Source of the DNA: Emticicia sp965283955 | Lineage (GTDB): Bacteria; Bacteroidota; Bacteroidia; Cytophagales; Spirosomataceae | NCBI GenBank assembly: GCA_965283955.1 | Contig: CBDIQW010000001.1 | Location: 3,658,001 to 3,722,000, forward strand | Length of the DNA: 64,000 nt | Direction of reading: 5' to 3' | Part shown: positions 37,500 through 45,603 of the stretch, in pieces | Layout: each line of letters opens with the position of its first letter | Position numbering within the stretch: position 1 is the first letter of the stretch | Program-made: the position numbers and the translations under genes | Notes under the pieces: model-generated | Seen by the model: only the letters and a program-made list of their open reading frames with translations | Told to the model about the DNA's origin: nothing | The model's database searches: none

Positions 37500-38360
37500 T
37501 TACGATTTTTTGATATAAATATTTCCGTTGAAAGTCTCGAACTTTAGGTTTTTCCCGCCCGAACCAATTCTTATAATGCTTCCTTTACTTAGCTTGTGGG
37601 TAGTGCCTTTGTCGGTTTCGCTGATGGTTTTCGTGACACGAGCAGGTAGCTTTTCTACGTCCTCAAAATCGGTATAGAAATCTCCTTGAAACGTTTTAAA
37701 CTCACAATCGGCCGAAAAATTTGTTGGATACACAATGTTTAAATTTCCGTTGAGTGTGTAATACTGGGCATTTTCGGGTGGCAAGGCTGTATAATTGATG
37801 TTTACATCGCCGTTGATGGTGCGTATTTCATTGGCCTTTTGGGCATTTTTTACCGTTATTTTGCCATTGATGTTATTTACCTTCATAAAGCCCGATACGT
37901 CAGTTATCAGAATATCTCCGTTATTTATTGTTGAAACCACCAAATTCATGCTTTTGGGTACTTTTATCGTATAATTTAGGTTGTACCGATACTGAATTTT
38001 GCGGTATTCGTTTTTATTCCATCTATCTCGATTTCGGTTTGGTCGAGAATCGAATGGTTCGATAATGTAAGCAATCAGACTATCGGCTTTTTGCTCAAAT
38101 TCGAGTTTAAACTCTTGTTTTCCTTCTTCTACAATTTCGTTGCTTTTGCCCGAAATAGTTTTCTCGACTTCAATTAAAACCTTGTTTCCATCATAGCCTT
38201 CGACTTTTATAAAGCCATCAATATTATAAACGGCCAACACGCTGCTGGGTGAAACCACAAATTCTTTTTTGATGGTTTCGGTAAATTTTAGGTCTTGTGC
38301 GGGAGCGTTTGTGCATGACAATACCACTCCCGACAAAATCGGAATAATTAGTTTTTTCAT
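37500..38360 (-). CDS. DUF4097 beta-repeat lipoprotein
   Basis: About 286 residues from the ATG at 38360 (MKKLIIPILSGVVLSC, with a lipobox cysteine at 16). The upstream start at 38411 would overlap the previous gene and hide the signal sequence. Like its downstream neighbour it has short beta repeats, including YNIDGFIKVEGYDGNKVLIE and GDILITDVSGFMKVNNING, and ends FETFNGNIYIKKS. It lies 22 bp after the HEAT/anti-sigma gene, so co-transcription with the sigma factor is likely. Confidence 0.8.
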   Translation of the reverse strand: MKKLIIPILSGVVLSCTNAPAQDLKFTETIKKEFVVSPSSVLAVYNIDGFIKVEGYDGNKVLIEVEKTISGKSNEIVEEGKQEFKLEFEQKADSLIAYIIEPFDSRPNRNRDRWNKNEYRKIQYRYNLNYTIKVPKSMNLVVSTINNGDILITDVSGFMKVNNINGKITVKNAQKANEIRTINGDVNINYTALPPENAQYYTLNGNLNIVYPTNFSADCEFKTFQGDFYTDFEDVEKLPARVTKTISETDKGTTHKLSKGSIIRIGSGGKNLKFETFNGNIYIKKS

Positions 38361-38382
38361 AATTTTGTGTTTGTTTTGTGTT

Positions 38383-39102
38383 CTACGAAAGTACTTGAAT
38401 TGTTTTCTCAATTTTGCCCTTCACGGCTTTGTTGAGGTTTTCTTTTTGAAGTAATTGCTTAAACTCTTTCACGGAGCGTTTTTCTTGTAATTTCACCATG
38501 GCGTCAGCCAAGGCCACTTGCACCAACGGCGATTCTTGTTTCATGAGCGACTGCACCAAGCCTTCACGCACCTTTGGGTAATTTCCAAGCTGTACTAAAG
38601 CTTCGAGCGTAACGAGTCGTACGTTCTCGTTAGGGTCGGAGTTGAGGGTTGTGAGCAAGGCTTCAATCACTTTATCATCAACTTTGTTGAGTTCTTGTGT
38701 ATAACTCACGGCTTTGAGGCGTTCGGTGGCGGTTGGATTTTCGAGCATTGAGAGCATCATCATTTCTTTCATTTCTTGCACTTCTGATGATAACTGCTTT
38801 ACATCGTTTTGGTCGGCAACTGCCTGATTAGTAGGCTTTCCTGCAAAATATCCAATTGCTCCGCTCATCAGAATCAGTACCATTGCATAAGCCCAATTAT
38901 AAGAAGGTTTGTAAACGAAAACTTCTTTTATTTTAGCAAAAAACAGACCCAAACTACTTGCTTTTTTCTCTTCAACTTCGGCTTTGTACGTATCAAGCAT
39001 GGCATGAAAACGGGGTTTCATGGCTTGGCTTGGGTCGGGTGTTGGTAATTTGCCGAGTTGTTCCCAAAGTTGCTTTTCTATTTCATCAAATTCTTCTTTC
39101 AT
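38383..39102 (-). CDS. Probable anti-sigma factor with HEAT repeats
   Basis: 239 residues with one membrane segment (NWAYAMVLILMSGAIGYFA, about 70-88), an N-terminal cytoplasmic part of about 65 residues, and a C-terminal HEAT-repeat part (SDPNENVRLVTLEALVQLG, ESPLVQVALADAMVKLQ). The position right after an ECF sigma gene and the one-TM layout suggest an anti-sigma factor; no zinc-finger motif is seen, so this rests on context. The start codon is 1 base after a 57-bp stem-loop (39104-39160), so initiation may depend on translation of the sigma gene. Confidence 0.72.
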   Translation of the reverse strand: MKEEFDEIEKQLWEQLGKLPTPDPSQAMKPRFHAMLDTYKAEVEEKKASSLGLFFAKIKEVFVYKPSYNWAYAMVLILMSGAIGYFAGKPTNQAVADQNDVKQLSSEVQEMKEMMMLSMLENPTATERLKAVSYTQELNKVDDKVIEALLTTLNSDPNENVRLVTLEALVQLGNYPKVREGLVQSLMKQESPLVQVALADAMVKLQEKRSVKEFKQLLQKENLNKAVKGKIEKTIQVLS

Positions 39103-39103
39103 A

Positions 39104-39160
39104 TTTTACCTCACCCCCTGCCCCCTCTCCAATCGGAGAGGGGTTGGGGGTGAGGTAAAA
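39104..39160. repeat. 57-bp palindromic repeat spanning the sigma stop and anti-sigma start region
   Basis: Arms 39104-39130 and 39135-39160 pair almost perfectly around AATC. The core CTCTCCAATCGGAGAG resembles the cores of the elements at 54536-54556 and 58399-58505. The sigma frame runs through the left arm on its own strand and stops in the other, giving the C-terminus LPHPQPLSDWRGGRG; the anti-sigma ATG follows after 1 base. Confidence 0.85.
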
Positions 39161-39695
39161 CATAAAACTCTTTAATTCTTTCATGGCTCAGTGCGACTCG
39201 AACCTTGATATTTCCTTCGGAAGTGCCAAGAATATCGGCAATTTCTTGGTATGATAATTCTTGAAAACGACTCAAAACTAATACTTCTCTATGCTCTGGA
39301 CTCAACTTTGCCAAAGCAGCGTGAAGGTTTTCGGACTCTTGTTTTTTTTCGAGTTGAATATCGGCCGCTGGCTCTGAAATTATTTTTTCGCTCATGGCCG
39401 TTACATCTGCCTGATAGACCATTCGTTGGTTTTTCTTGGCGGCATCAATCAACACATTTCTTGCCAAATGATACATCCAAGTGCGGTATTCGCCGACTTC
39501 GGTAAAGGTGTGGCGATATTTTAACATTCGATAAAAAACCGTCTGAACCAAATCTTCGCTGTGTGCCGCTTGCCCCGTTGAATGATAAAGAAAAGCAAAC
39601 AATGCTCGATGATAACGCTCAAAGAGCAATCCCATCTTGTCTAAATCGCCCGCTTTTACTTTGAGCATTAAATGATTGTCGGTCAGAGCTTCCAA
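39111..39695 (-). CDS. ECF-type RNA polymerase sigma factor
   Basis: 194 residues. Region 2 has FERYHRALFAFLYHSTGQAAHSEDLVQTVF and YRTWMYHLARNVLID; region 4 has LSPEHREVLVLSRFQELSYQ and EIADILGTSEGNIKVRVALSH. The expected C-terminus would end shortly after RIKEF; the last 15 residues (from LPHPQPLS) come from a palindromic intergenic repeat. First gene of a four-gene minus-strand run with a membrane HEAT protein and two DUF4097 proteins. Targets are unknown. Confidence 0.9.
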   Translation of the reverse strand: MEALTDNHLMLKVKAGDLDKMGLLFERYHRALFAFLYHSTGQAAHSEDLVQTVFYRMLKYRHTFTEVGEYRTWMYHLARNVLIDAAKKNQRMVYQADVTAMSEKIISEPAADIQLEKKQESENLHAALAKLSPEHREVLVLSRFQELSYQEIADILGTSEGNIKVRVALSHERIKEFYVLPHPQPLSDWRGGRG

Positions 39696-39849
39696 ACGCT
39701 GAAAAAGTTTTTAGTTTTGGTTATTTGAATGTGGAAACTGAGTGAAAAAGGAAAGGTTACAGTAAAAATAAAGTTTTTTTTCTTGAAGTTGATTTTTAAG
39801 TTATTTATTAAGCTCAAAAATTAACCTATTAAGTAAAACTTATGTTTCT

Positions 39850-39857
39850 TATCTTTG
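39850..39857 (+). promoter_or_regulatory. Putative -7 element (TATCTTTG) of oxyR
   Basis: TATCTTTG matches TAnnTTTG 26 bp before the oxyR ATG. No clear TTTG lies 19-21 bp upstream, which could point to activator dependence. Confidence 0.5.
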
Positions 39858-39883
39858 TATAGATAAAATCTAATAAGCTTGAA

Positions 39884-40822
39884 ATGAACATCCAACAATT
39901 AGAATATATAGTAGCGGTAGATAAACACCGTCATTTTCAGCGAGCGGCCGACGAATGTTGCGTTACACAAGCAACGCTGAGTATGATGATAAAAAAACTC
40001 GAAGAAGAATTGGAGGTGATTCTTTTTGATAGAAGCAAACAGCCCGTTGTTCCGACTGAGACAGGCAAAGGTATTATTGTACAAGCGAAAGTGATTTTGA
40101 AGGAAACTTCGTATCTAAGACAACTCGCCAATGATACGAAAGCTGAAGTAAAAGGACAAATCAGAATCGGCATTATTCCGACACTTGCCCCGTATTTGTT
40201 GCCGTTGTTTTTGTATAATCTACTAAAAAACAATCCACATCTAAAAGTAAAAGTTAGCGAGCTAAACACCGACCAGATTGTTGAACAATTGGAAAAAGAC
40301 CACCTTGATGTCGGTATTTTGGCTACGCCTATCAATGTTGAGGGCTTGAAAGAATATCCTCTTTTCTACGAAAAACTCGTAGTTTTTGTATCAAATAAAG
40401 AAACGACGCTCAAGAAAAAATTTATCTTACCCGAAGAAATTGATGTGAATCGACTTTGGTTGTTGGAGGAAGGGCATTGTTTGCGTTCGCAAATGATGAA
40501 TCTGTGCGAATTACGCAAGAAAAACACCGATTTCGGAAATCTTGAATACGAAGCTGGGAGTATAGAATCGCTACTAAAAATCGTAGAAATGAATAATGGA
40601 ATCACGGTTGTGCCAGAATTGGCAGTGATTAATTTCAGCGAAAAACAAAAAAAGCAGATACGAGAATTTAAAGCTCCCGTACCTGTGCGTGAAATAAGTT
40701 TGGTAACATATCGCCACTTTGTAAAAACTAAACTGCTTGAAGTGCTTGCCGATGAAATAAAAGCAGGCGTTGAAGCTTTTATTCCGCAGCAAAGCGGTAA
40801 GCAGTTTGTAGTGGAGATATGA
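39884..40822 (+). CDS. oxyR: LysR-type hydrogen peroxide sensor OxyR
   Basis: 312-residue transcription regulator. The N-terminal winged helix is MNIQQLEYIVAVDKHRHFQR, with CCVTQATLSMMIKKLEEEL. The effector domain contains EGHCLRSQMMNLC with C199 and C208, the same numbers as the redox-active pair of E. coli OxyR, so peroxide sensing by disulfide formation is very likely. FDRSKQPVVPTETG is also OxyR-like. No catalase or peroxiredoxin gene is adjacent. The gene lies between two minus-strand ECF sigma modules and ends in a hairpin that overlaps its stop codon. Confidence 0.92.
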   Translation: MNIQQLEYIVAVDKHRHFQRAADECCVTQATLSMMIKKLEEELEVILFDRSKQPVVPTETGKGIIVQAKVILKETSYLRQLANDTKAEVKGQIRIGIIPTLAPYLLPLFLYNLLKNNPHLKVKVSELNTDQIVEQLEKDHLDVGILATPINVEGLKEYPLFYEKLVVFVSNKETTLKKKFILPEEIDVNRLWLLEEGHCLRSQMMNLCELRKKNTDFGNLEYEAGSIESLLKIVEMNNGITVVPELAVINFSEKQKKQIREFKAPVPVREISLVTYRHFVKTKLLEVLADEIKAGVEAFIPQQSGKQFVVEI

Positions 40823-40847
40823 GAAATGCCCTTTGTAGGCATTTCTC
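40821..40847. terminator. Hairpin overlapping the oxyR stop
   Basis: GAGAAATGCC pairs perfectly with GGCATTTCTC around a 7-base loop; the first bases belong to the oxyR stop codon. It separates oxyR from the convergent gene. Confidence 0.7.
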
Positions 40848-40860
40848 AGTTAAATGTTTT

Positions 40861-42057
40861 TTAAAAACCAAATGATAAACGAAGACCAACGTTTCCACTG
40901 GCTGATTTTATTTTCTTATCAATGACATCATAAGAAAATAACCCAATTTCTGGCTGAATTCTAATCAAAGGCGATAATTGATACCATCCAAAAATCTTAG
41001 CATTAGCAGTGGGGGCGTCACTTTTTGGGTCTTTAAATATACTATATCCAAAAAACAATCCGCCTTTAAATTGATTTGTATTGTTTTTTCTTTGGTAGAA
41101 AGTTATTCCCGTAAAGAATGTTGGGATAAATAAGGATAGTAAAGGATTATTTTCTTTTTCTGCAAACATAAATGACGCCTGAACACCTAAAGCAATACCT
41201 CTTCTATAGTAATTGCTTGATGCGATATCAAACGCAAGTGTAGTCGAACCTTGAGCTTGGCTTTTAATCACTCCAATACCAATATCACCATGAAAATTAA
41301 TAAAATCAAACAACGCATTCCCTTTCACTTTACTTCTGATTCGTTGGTTCGCTAAATCGTTTACTACACCGATTATTTTCCACGGTTTTACGGTTTTTCT
41401 TTCATTTTCAACTCTTTCTGATGCTTCGATGATTGCTTGATTGATGTTATTTTCGAGGATGTCTTCTACCTCATCAATGCTATTGAGATTGAACAAAAAA
41501 CTTTGGCTTTGGTAAGTTTTGAAAATCCGATTAGCAGTTTTTACCAGTTCGGCAGTTGCTTTATCATCAAAATTAATCAGCACTAAAGTATCTTGCTGCA
41601 AACGCACGAGTTCAACGTCTTTTCCAAACTGAAAAACTTCTTTTTGTGGAAAATACTGAATATCAATCACCGCTTTACGATTGACATTTTTGTTTTTGGC
41701 ATAATACGTAATTTTCTTTACTGTATTATGTTTCAAAGTATCACGAATTAATGAATAATCTTGCCAGAAATTACGCAACAAAGAATCTACCTTGTGTTTC
41801 AAATCAAACTTGTTAGTTCCTTGATAATCAATTAATAAACGGTTTTTGTCGCCAAAATCAATGACCAAATTATTGAGGTTTTTCTTTACTTCTTCGTTGA
41901 AATAAATATCCGATTTTCGAGCAAAATCATTGACCATAATTGGTGGTCTGATGCCTTCCAAAACCGTCATGGTATCATATTTTGCTTTCGTTTTTTGGCA
42001 AAAAGCATTACCCACAATGCTCAAAACGAGCATCGACATTACACATAGTTTTTTCAT
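40861..42057 (-). CDS. Exported protein of unknown function, possible outer-membrane barrel end
   Basis: 398 residues with a signal peptide ending NAFCQ. The N-terminal half is soluble and mixed; the last 150 residues alternate hydrophobic and polar residues (GVQASFMFAEKEN, IPTFFTGITFYQ, GGLFFGYSIF) and end GNVGLRLSFGF, as in small outer-membrane barrels (terminal Phe). I do not recognise a family. It follows an ECF sigma/anti-sigma pair on the same strand after 98 bp that contains two mutually exclusive hairpins, so it may be a target or output of that module. Confidence 0.65.
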   Translation of the reverse strand: MKKLCVMSMLVLSIVGNAFCQKTKAKYDTMTVLEGIRPPIMVNDFARKSDIYFNEEVKKNLNNLVIDFGDKNRLLIDYQGTNKFDLKHKVDSLLRNFWQDYSLIRDTLKHNTVKKITYYAKNKNVNRKAVIDIQYFPQKEVFQFGKDVELVRLQQDTLVLINFDDKATAELVKTANRIFKTYQSQSFLFNLNSIDEVEDILENNINQAIIEASERVENERKTVKPWKIIGVVNDLANQRIRSKVKGNALFDFINFHGDIGIGVIKSQAQGSTTLAFDIASSNYYRRGIALGVQASFMFAEKENNPLLSLFIPTFFTGITFYQRKNNTNQFKGGLFFGYSIFKDPKSDAPTANAKIFGWYQLSPLIRIQPEIGLFSYDVIDKKIKSASGNVGLRLSFGF

Positions 42058-42095
42058 ACGTATTTGTGTTTTTATTGATTTTAAAGTTGTCGATA

Positions 42096-42147
42096 ATTGT
42101 CAGTGAGGACACTGACAATGGATACGTGCCATTGCCTATGTCCTCAC
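42096..42147 (-). promoter_or_regulatory. Overlapping, mutually exclusive hairpins in a leader
   Basis: Hairpin A is ATTGTCAGTG-AGGA-CACTGACAAT (42096-42119). Hairpin B pairs GTGAGGACA (42103-42111) with TGTCCTCAC (42139-42147), with CAATGG/CCATTG inside. They share bases and cannot form together, as in attenuators. They lie between the anti-sigma stop and the exported protein gene. Confidence 0.55.
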
Positions 42148-42154
42148 AGGCAAA

Positions 42155-42781
42155 TCATTGTATTCTGATAGAAGGGGTTTGTATGGTTTCTTTTTGATTA
42201 TTTTCGTTTTTCTCAAACAATTTTCCTGCAAATTGCACTTTGAATCTTGGCTGCTGAAAAGGCATATCTCCCTGTTTTGAAATTTCGTTGATATGAACTG
42301 TTTTGAGATTTACTTTAGGCTTTTTCTCGAAAACAATAGTTGATTGAAAATTGAGCGAATCGGGTAGTTTACCAATGTTTTTGCTTGAAAAATCGCTACT
42401 TTTTGCCGAAATACTCGCTATTTGAAAATCTAACCTTTCTGAAATTGCTGTTTTCTTTTTCTTTAAAATGGGTATTTTTTTATCCTTTTTTAATTTAATC
42501 GTTTCTTTTATAACCATTGGTTTTTCTACCTTTTTTTCATGTATAATCGCAACGGGCGTATGCGATACGCCCCTCCGTTCAAGTAAAATCCACCAACTCA
42601 CAACCGCCACCAAACAGGCCGCCACAGGTACAAGCCAATACCAAATTGAGCGTTTTGGTTGATGTAAATCTTGCTGGATATTTCCCCAAAGTGCCGCTTC
42701 ATCGAAAGTGGAAGTTTCGGGCAAAGTATCTTGTATGTTTTCGATTTTTCGCTTGAAAAAATCATCTATATTTTGCTCCAT
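42155..42781 (-). CDS. Probable anti-sigma factor (single-TM)
   Basis: About 208 residues from the ATG at 42781 (MEQNIDDFFKRKIENIQDTL), which overlaps the sigma gene end by 20 bp, a usual coupling. A longer in-frame start at 42880 lies fully inside the sigma gene and is unlikely. A cytoplasmic N-terminus of about 55 residues is followed by one membrane segment (WYWLVPVAACLVAVVSWWIL) and a periplasmic part rich in Lys and Glu. No named domain. The anti-sigma role is inferred from order, overlap and topology. Confidence 0.7.
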   Translation of the reverse strand: MEQNIDDFFKRKIENIQDTLPETSTFDEAALWGNIQQDLHQPKRSIWYWLVPVAACLVAVVSWWILLERRGVSHTPVAIIHEKKVEKPMVIKETIKLKKDKKIPILKKKKTAISERLDFQIASISAKSSDFSSKNIGKLPDSLNFQSTIVFEKKPKVNLKTVHINEISKQGDMPFQQPRFKVQFAGKLFEKNENNQKETIQTPSIRIQ

Positions 42782-43316
42782 AATCGTATCCTCGTTTTTG
42801 TAATTCAGCCTGTAAAATCTGTCGAGCTTTGTGCAATTGCGTTTTTGAAGTGTTTTCGCTGATTTTGAGTTTTTCGGCAATTTCGGGGTGACTAAATCCT
42901 TCTATCGCAAAAAGATTGAAAACCGTTCGGTAGCCATCAGGTAGCTTCAAAATCAAGGCATAAATTTCTTCTTCATCAATATTTTCGTAGGTAGAAAAAT
43001 CTTTAATCGGCTCGTTATCAATAATTTCATCTATCGAAATCGTACTGAGTTGCTTTTGCCGAATTGCCATTAGGCACTCGTTTACCATTATTTTTTTCAG
43101 ATACGGCTCAATCGAATTTTCTCCTCGATATTCAATTTTCTCTACCGACCGAAAGAATTTTAGAAAACCATTCATCAGCAATTCTTGGGCATCTTCCTCC
43201 ACTCGCACATACCGCACGCACAACCGAAACATCCGCTTCACAAACGTATCATAGACACGCTTCTGCACGAAAGGATTTTGCTTTTTCAGTTCTGTGATTA
43301 GTTGAGTTTCTTGCAT
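42762..43316 (-). CDS. ECF-type RNA polymerase sigma factor
   Basis: 184 residues. Region 2: QKRVYDTFVKRMFRLCVRYV, EEDAQELLMNGFLKFF and EPYLKKIMVNECLMAIRQ; region 4: LPDGYRTVFNLFAIEGFSHP and EIAEKLKISENTSKTQLHKA. This is the form typical of Bacteroidota sigma-70-family ECF factors. It overlaps its presumed anti-sigma gene by 20 bp. It is distinct in sequence from the other ECF factor at 39111, 3 kb away on the same strand. Confidence 0.9.
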   Translation of the reverse strand: MQETQLITELKKQNPFVQKRVYDTFVKRMFRLCVRYVRVEEDAQELLMNGFLKFFRSVEKIEYRGENSIEPYLKKIMVNECLMAIRQKQLSTISIDEIIDNEPIKDFSTYENIDEEEIYALILKLPDGYRTVFNLFAIEGFSHPEIAEKLKISENTSKTQLHKARQILQAELQKRGYDYGAKYR

Positions 43317-43393
43317 GAAATCAGTTTAGAATTGCCTTCAATGGTATATATGCACAAAAACGCCGAGGGGTTGTCTGTGGTATGATTTTTTTA

Positions 43394-43401
43394 TATATTT
43401 G
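43394..43401 (+). promoter_or_regulatory. Putative -7 element (TATATTTG) for the Uma2 gene
   Basis: TATATTTG matches TAnnTTTG 17 bp before the ATG; a partial -33 (GTTG) lies 20 bp further up. Confidence 0.5.
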
Positions 43402-43418
43402 ATAAAAATTCAACAATT

Positions 43419-44045
43419 ATGATAGCCGAAAAAAGCATCAAAGAAACTATTCTTGAGGAATTGAAAACCAAAGAAATCGTCTGTATTCCTGCATCGGAGG
43501 CAGATTATTTAGATTTGGCAAGCAATTTACCTTTTAAAATAGAATACCACGACAGCGAAATAATTACTATGGGATTAGCAACACCTACACACGAAGTCCT
43601 TGTTATGAATATGGGGACAATTTTAAATATTTTATTTGGTGACGTAGAAAATTTATTCGTTTATGGCAGTAATGTTGGTGTTCAGATTCCAAGATTTGAA
43701 GGAGGTTATTACCTGCCTGACGTGTTGGTAGTAAAAGATGAGCCTATTTTTAAAGCAAATTCTACGGCTATTATTACAAACCCCTATATAATTGTAGAAG
43801 TTTTTTCGAAAGCAACCGAAGGTTTTGATATAACAGAAAAACTTCACGAGTATAAAACGCTCCCAAGTTTGAAACAAATTATTTTTGTAAGTCAAAAAGA
43901 AATGGGAGTGATGAGTTTTCTACGTTCAGAAAACCCAAATATCTGGCTCAATCAAGACTTTTATAATGAAACCGATGTAATGCAGATTGACGGCAAAGAT
44001 ATTGCGGTGAAAGATATTTATAAGAAAGTGAAATTTGAGAAATAA
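43419..44045 (+). CDS. Uma2-family (DUF820) PD-(D/E)XK nuclease-like protein
   Basis: 208 residues. The restriction-endonuclease-like core shows the family pattern: HEVLVMNMGTILNILFG, then YLPDVLVVKDEP with the metal-binding D, and NPYIIVEVFSKATEGFD with the E-x-(S)-K pair, followed by LHEYKTLPSLKQIIFVSQKE. Uma2 proteins are very numerous in cyanobacteria and some Bacteroidota, and their role is not established. The gene stands alone and ends before a strong terminator. The active-site residues look intact. Confidence 0.85.
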   Translation: MIAEKSIKETILEELKTKEIVCIPASEADYLDLASNLPFKIEYHDSEIITMGLATPTHEVLVMNMGTILNILFGDVENLFVYGSNVGVQIPRFEGGYYLPDVLVVKDEPIFKANSTAIITNPYIIVEVFSKATEGFDITEKLHEYKTLPSLKQIIFVSQKEMGVMSFLRSENPNIWLNQDFYNETDVMQIDGKDIAVKDIYKKVKFEK

Positions 44046-44112
44046 GCGTGAAACTAATTTCCGAGTTTGTTTATGATAGAAAATATAAAGCGAATCGGGA
44101 GATTCGCTCCAC

Positions 44113-44149
44113 AAAAAAGGGCTGCAAGTTTGATTTGCAGCCCTTTTTT
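44113..44149. terminator. Strong bidirectional terminator
   Basis: AAAAAAGGGCTGCAA pairs with TTGCAGCCCTTTTTT around 7 bases. It lies between the Uma2 gene and convergent nrdB. A small hairpin (AGCGAATC-GGGA-GATTCGCT, 44089-44108) precedes it. Confidence 0.85.
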
Positions 44150-44195
44150 GTATTTGTAGAACGAACTTCCAAGTTTGTTCGGTATGTAAGAAAAA

Positions 44196-45230
44196 TCAGA
44201 AATCTTCATCCATCGAAAACGCCATGTCTGTCTTCTGCGACATCACACCTGCTTTTTGGTATTCACCTACACGTTTCTCGAAGAAATTGGTTTTTCCTTG
44301 TAGCGAAATCATATCCATGAAGTCGAATGGATTGGAGGCGTTGTAAGTTTTTTGTAAACCAAGCGATTCGAGCAAGTGGTCGGCAACGAATTCGATGTAT
44401 TGGCACATCAATTCGGCATTCATACCAATCAACGAAACTGGCAAAGCATCAGTTACGAATTCTTTTTCAATTTCTACGGCGTCACGTACGAGTTCATATA
44501 CTTTGTCGGCAGGATATTTATTTTGAATATATTTCGTGTAAAGCAAACACGCAAAATCACGGTGCAAGCCTTCATCACGAGAAATAAGTTCGTTCGAGAA
44601 GGTCAAACCTGGCATCAAGCCACGCTTTTTCATCCAAAATATCGAGCAGAATGAACCCGAGAAGAAAATACCTTCAACTACGGCAAATGCCAACAAACGG
44701 TCAATAAAGTTTCCATTATCAATCCACTTCAAAGCCCAATCGGCTTTTTTCTTCACGCACGGAATGTGGTCAATGGCATTGAGCATTTTATCTCGTTCAA
44801 CTGGGTCTTTGATGTAAGTATCAATCAGCAACGAATATGTTTCTGAGTGGATATTCTCCATCATAATCTGGAAACCGTAGAAACATTTTGCCTCGGCAAA
44901 CTGAATACGAGAAATGAAATTTACCGCCAAATTTTCGTTCACGATACCATCAGAGGCAGCAAAGAACGCCAATACGTGCGAAATAAAATGACGTTCGCCA
45001 TCATTTAGTTTTGCCCAATCTTGCAAATCTGGCGAGAGGTCTATCTCTTCGGCCGTCCAGAAAGAGGCTTCGTGTTTTTTATAAAATTCCCAAATATCGT
45101 TATGTTTGATGGGGAAAAGAACAAAACGAGTTTTGTCTTCAATAAGAAGGGGTTCAACTTGTAATAGTTCAGCGTCGGTCATTGGAGTTTTTGTTTTGGA
45201 GTTTATTGGTAGGCGGTATTCGCCAAGCAT
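44196..45230 (-). CDS. nrdB: Class Ia ribonucleotide reductase small subunit (R2)
   Basis: 344 residues, complete. It forms the di-iron/tyrosyl-radical subunit that lets NrdA make deoxynucleotides. Metal ligands and radical site are clear: D64 in AEEIDLS, E99 in GIVNENL, E125 and H128 in MMENIHSE, and radical tyrosine Y118 in KCFYGFQ. The C-terminal peptide (DMAFSMDEDF) should bind the large subunit. The sequence resembles the eukaryote-like R2 branch common in Bacteroidota. nrdA is not next to it: the gene downstream is convergent and the region upstream is divergent. A good promoter lies upstream. Confidence 0.95.
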   Translation of the reverse strand: MLGEYRLPINSKTKTPMTDAELLQVEPLLIEDKTRFVLFPIKHNDIWEFYKKHEASFWTAEEIDLSPDLQDWAKLNDGERHFISHVLAFFAASDGIVNENLAVNFISRIQFAEAKCFYGFQIMMENIHSETYSLLIDTYIKDPVERDKMLNAIDHIPCVKKKADWALKWIDNGNFIDRLLAFAVVEGIFFSGSFCSIFWMKKRGLMPGLTFSNELISRDEGLHRDFACLLYTKYIQNKYPADKVYELVRDAVEIEKEFVTDALPVSLIGMNAELMCQYIEFVADHLLESLGLQKTYNASNPFDFMDMISLQGKTNFFEKRVGEYQKAGVMSQKTDMAFSMDEDF

Positions 45231-45274
45231 TTACATTTTCTAATTTGGGACTGCATAAGAGCAGAATCATCACC

Positions 45275-45306
45275 CAAATATACTCACATAATTGTTTGTT
45301 CACAAT
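45275..45306 (-). promoter_or_regulatory. Promoter of nrdB
   Basis: On the minus strand TATATTTG (45282-45275) lies 20 bases after ATTG (45306-45303), close to the Bacteroidota TTTG-N19-21-TAnnTTTG consensus. The leader to the ATG is about 40 bases. Confidence 0.6.
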
Positions 45307-45383
45307 GAATGTTTTCGATAATTTCAACTTTTTTTCTAAAGACTTGATAGTCAATTAAGTATTTTTTTTGAAAAAAAAGTTCA

Positions 45384-45391
45384 TATTTTTG
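45384..45391 (+). promoter_or_regulatory. Putative -7 element (TATTTTTG) for the M48 gene leader
   Basis: TATTTTTG matches TAnnTTTG and would give a leader of about 200 bases before the M48 gene. The TTTG upstream is only 13 bases away, so the -33 box is doubtful. The 373-bp region 45231-45603 otherwise holds the nrdB promoter and an 11-codon frame. Confidence 0.4.
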
Positions 45392-45421
45392 CCATGATTT
45401 GAAGAATTTAATTTACAAAAT

Positions 45422-45457
45422 ATGAAATTGACTTCAAGAGAAATCTCCCACTTCTAA
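45422..45457 (+). other. Possible 11-codon leader ORF (MKLTSREISHF)
   Basis: An ATG about 30 bases after the putative TATTTTTG start region opens an 11-codon frame ending in TAA, about 150 bases before the M48 gene. No ribosome-binding site or attenuator hairpin is obvious. It may be chance. Confidence 0.25.
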
Positions 45458-45603
45458 GTACTTTTCGATTAAAAATACTATAATTGTAAACTTTTGTCTT
45501 TCTGCGGAAATATTGTAAAATTATTACTCAGAAAACTGTTTCTTTACAATCAAAGCGTAGTCTAAACCGAAAAATATCAAGCAACATATAAATTCAATCA
45601 ATC

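Noticed and set aside
43419..44045. Uma2 gene as a transposon or mobile-element marker
   Set aside because: Uma2-family genes spread widely, but no terminal repeats or transposase are present here.
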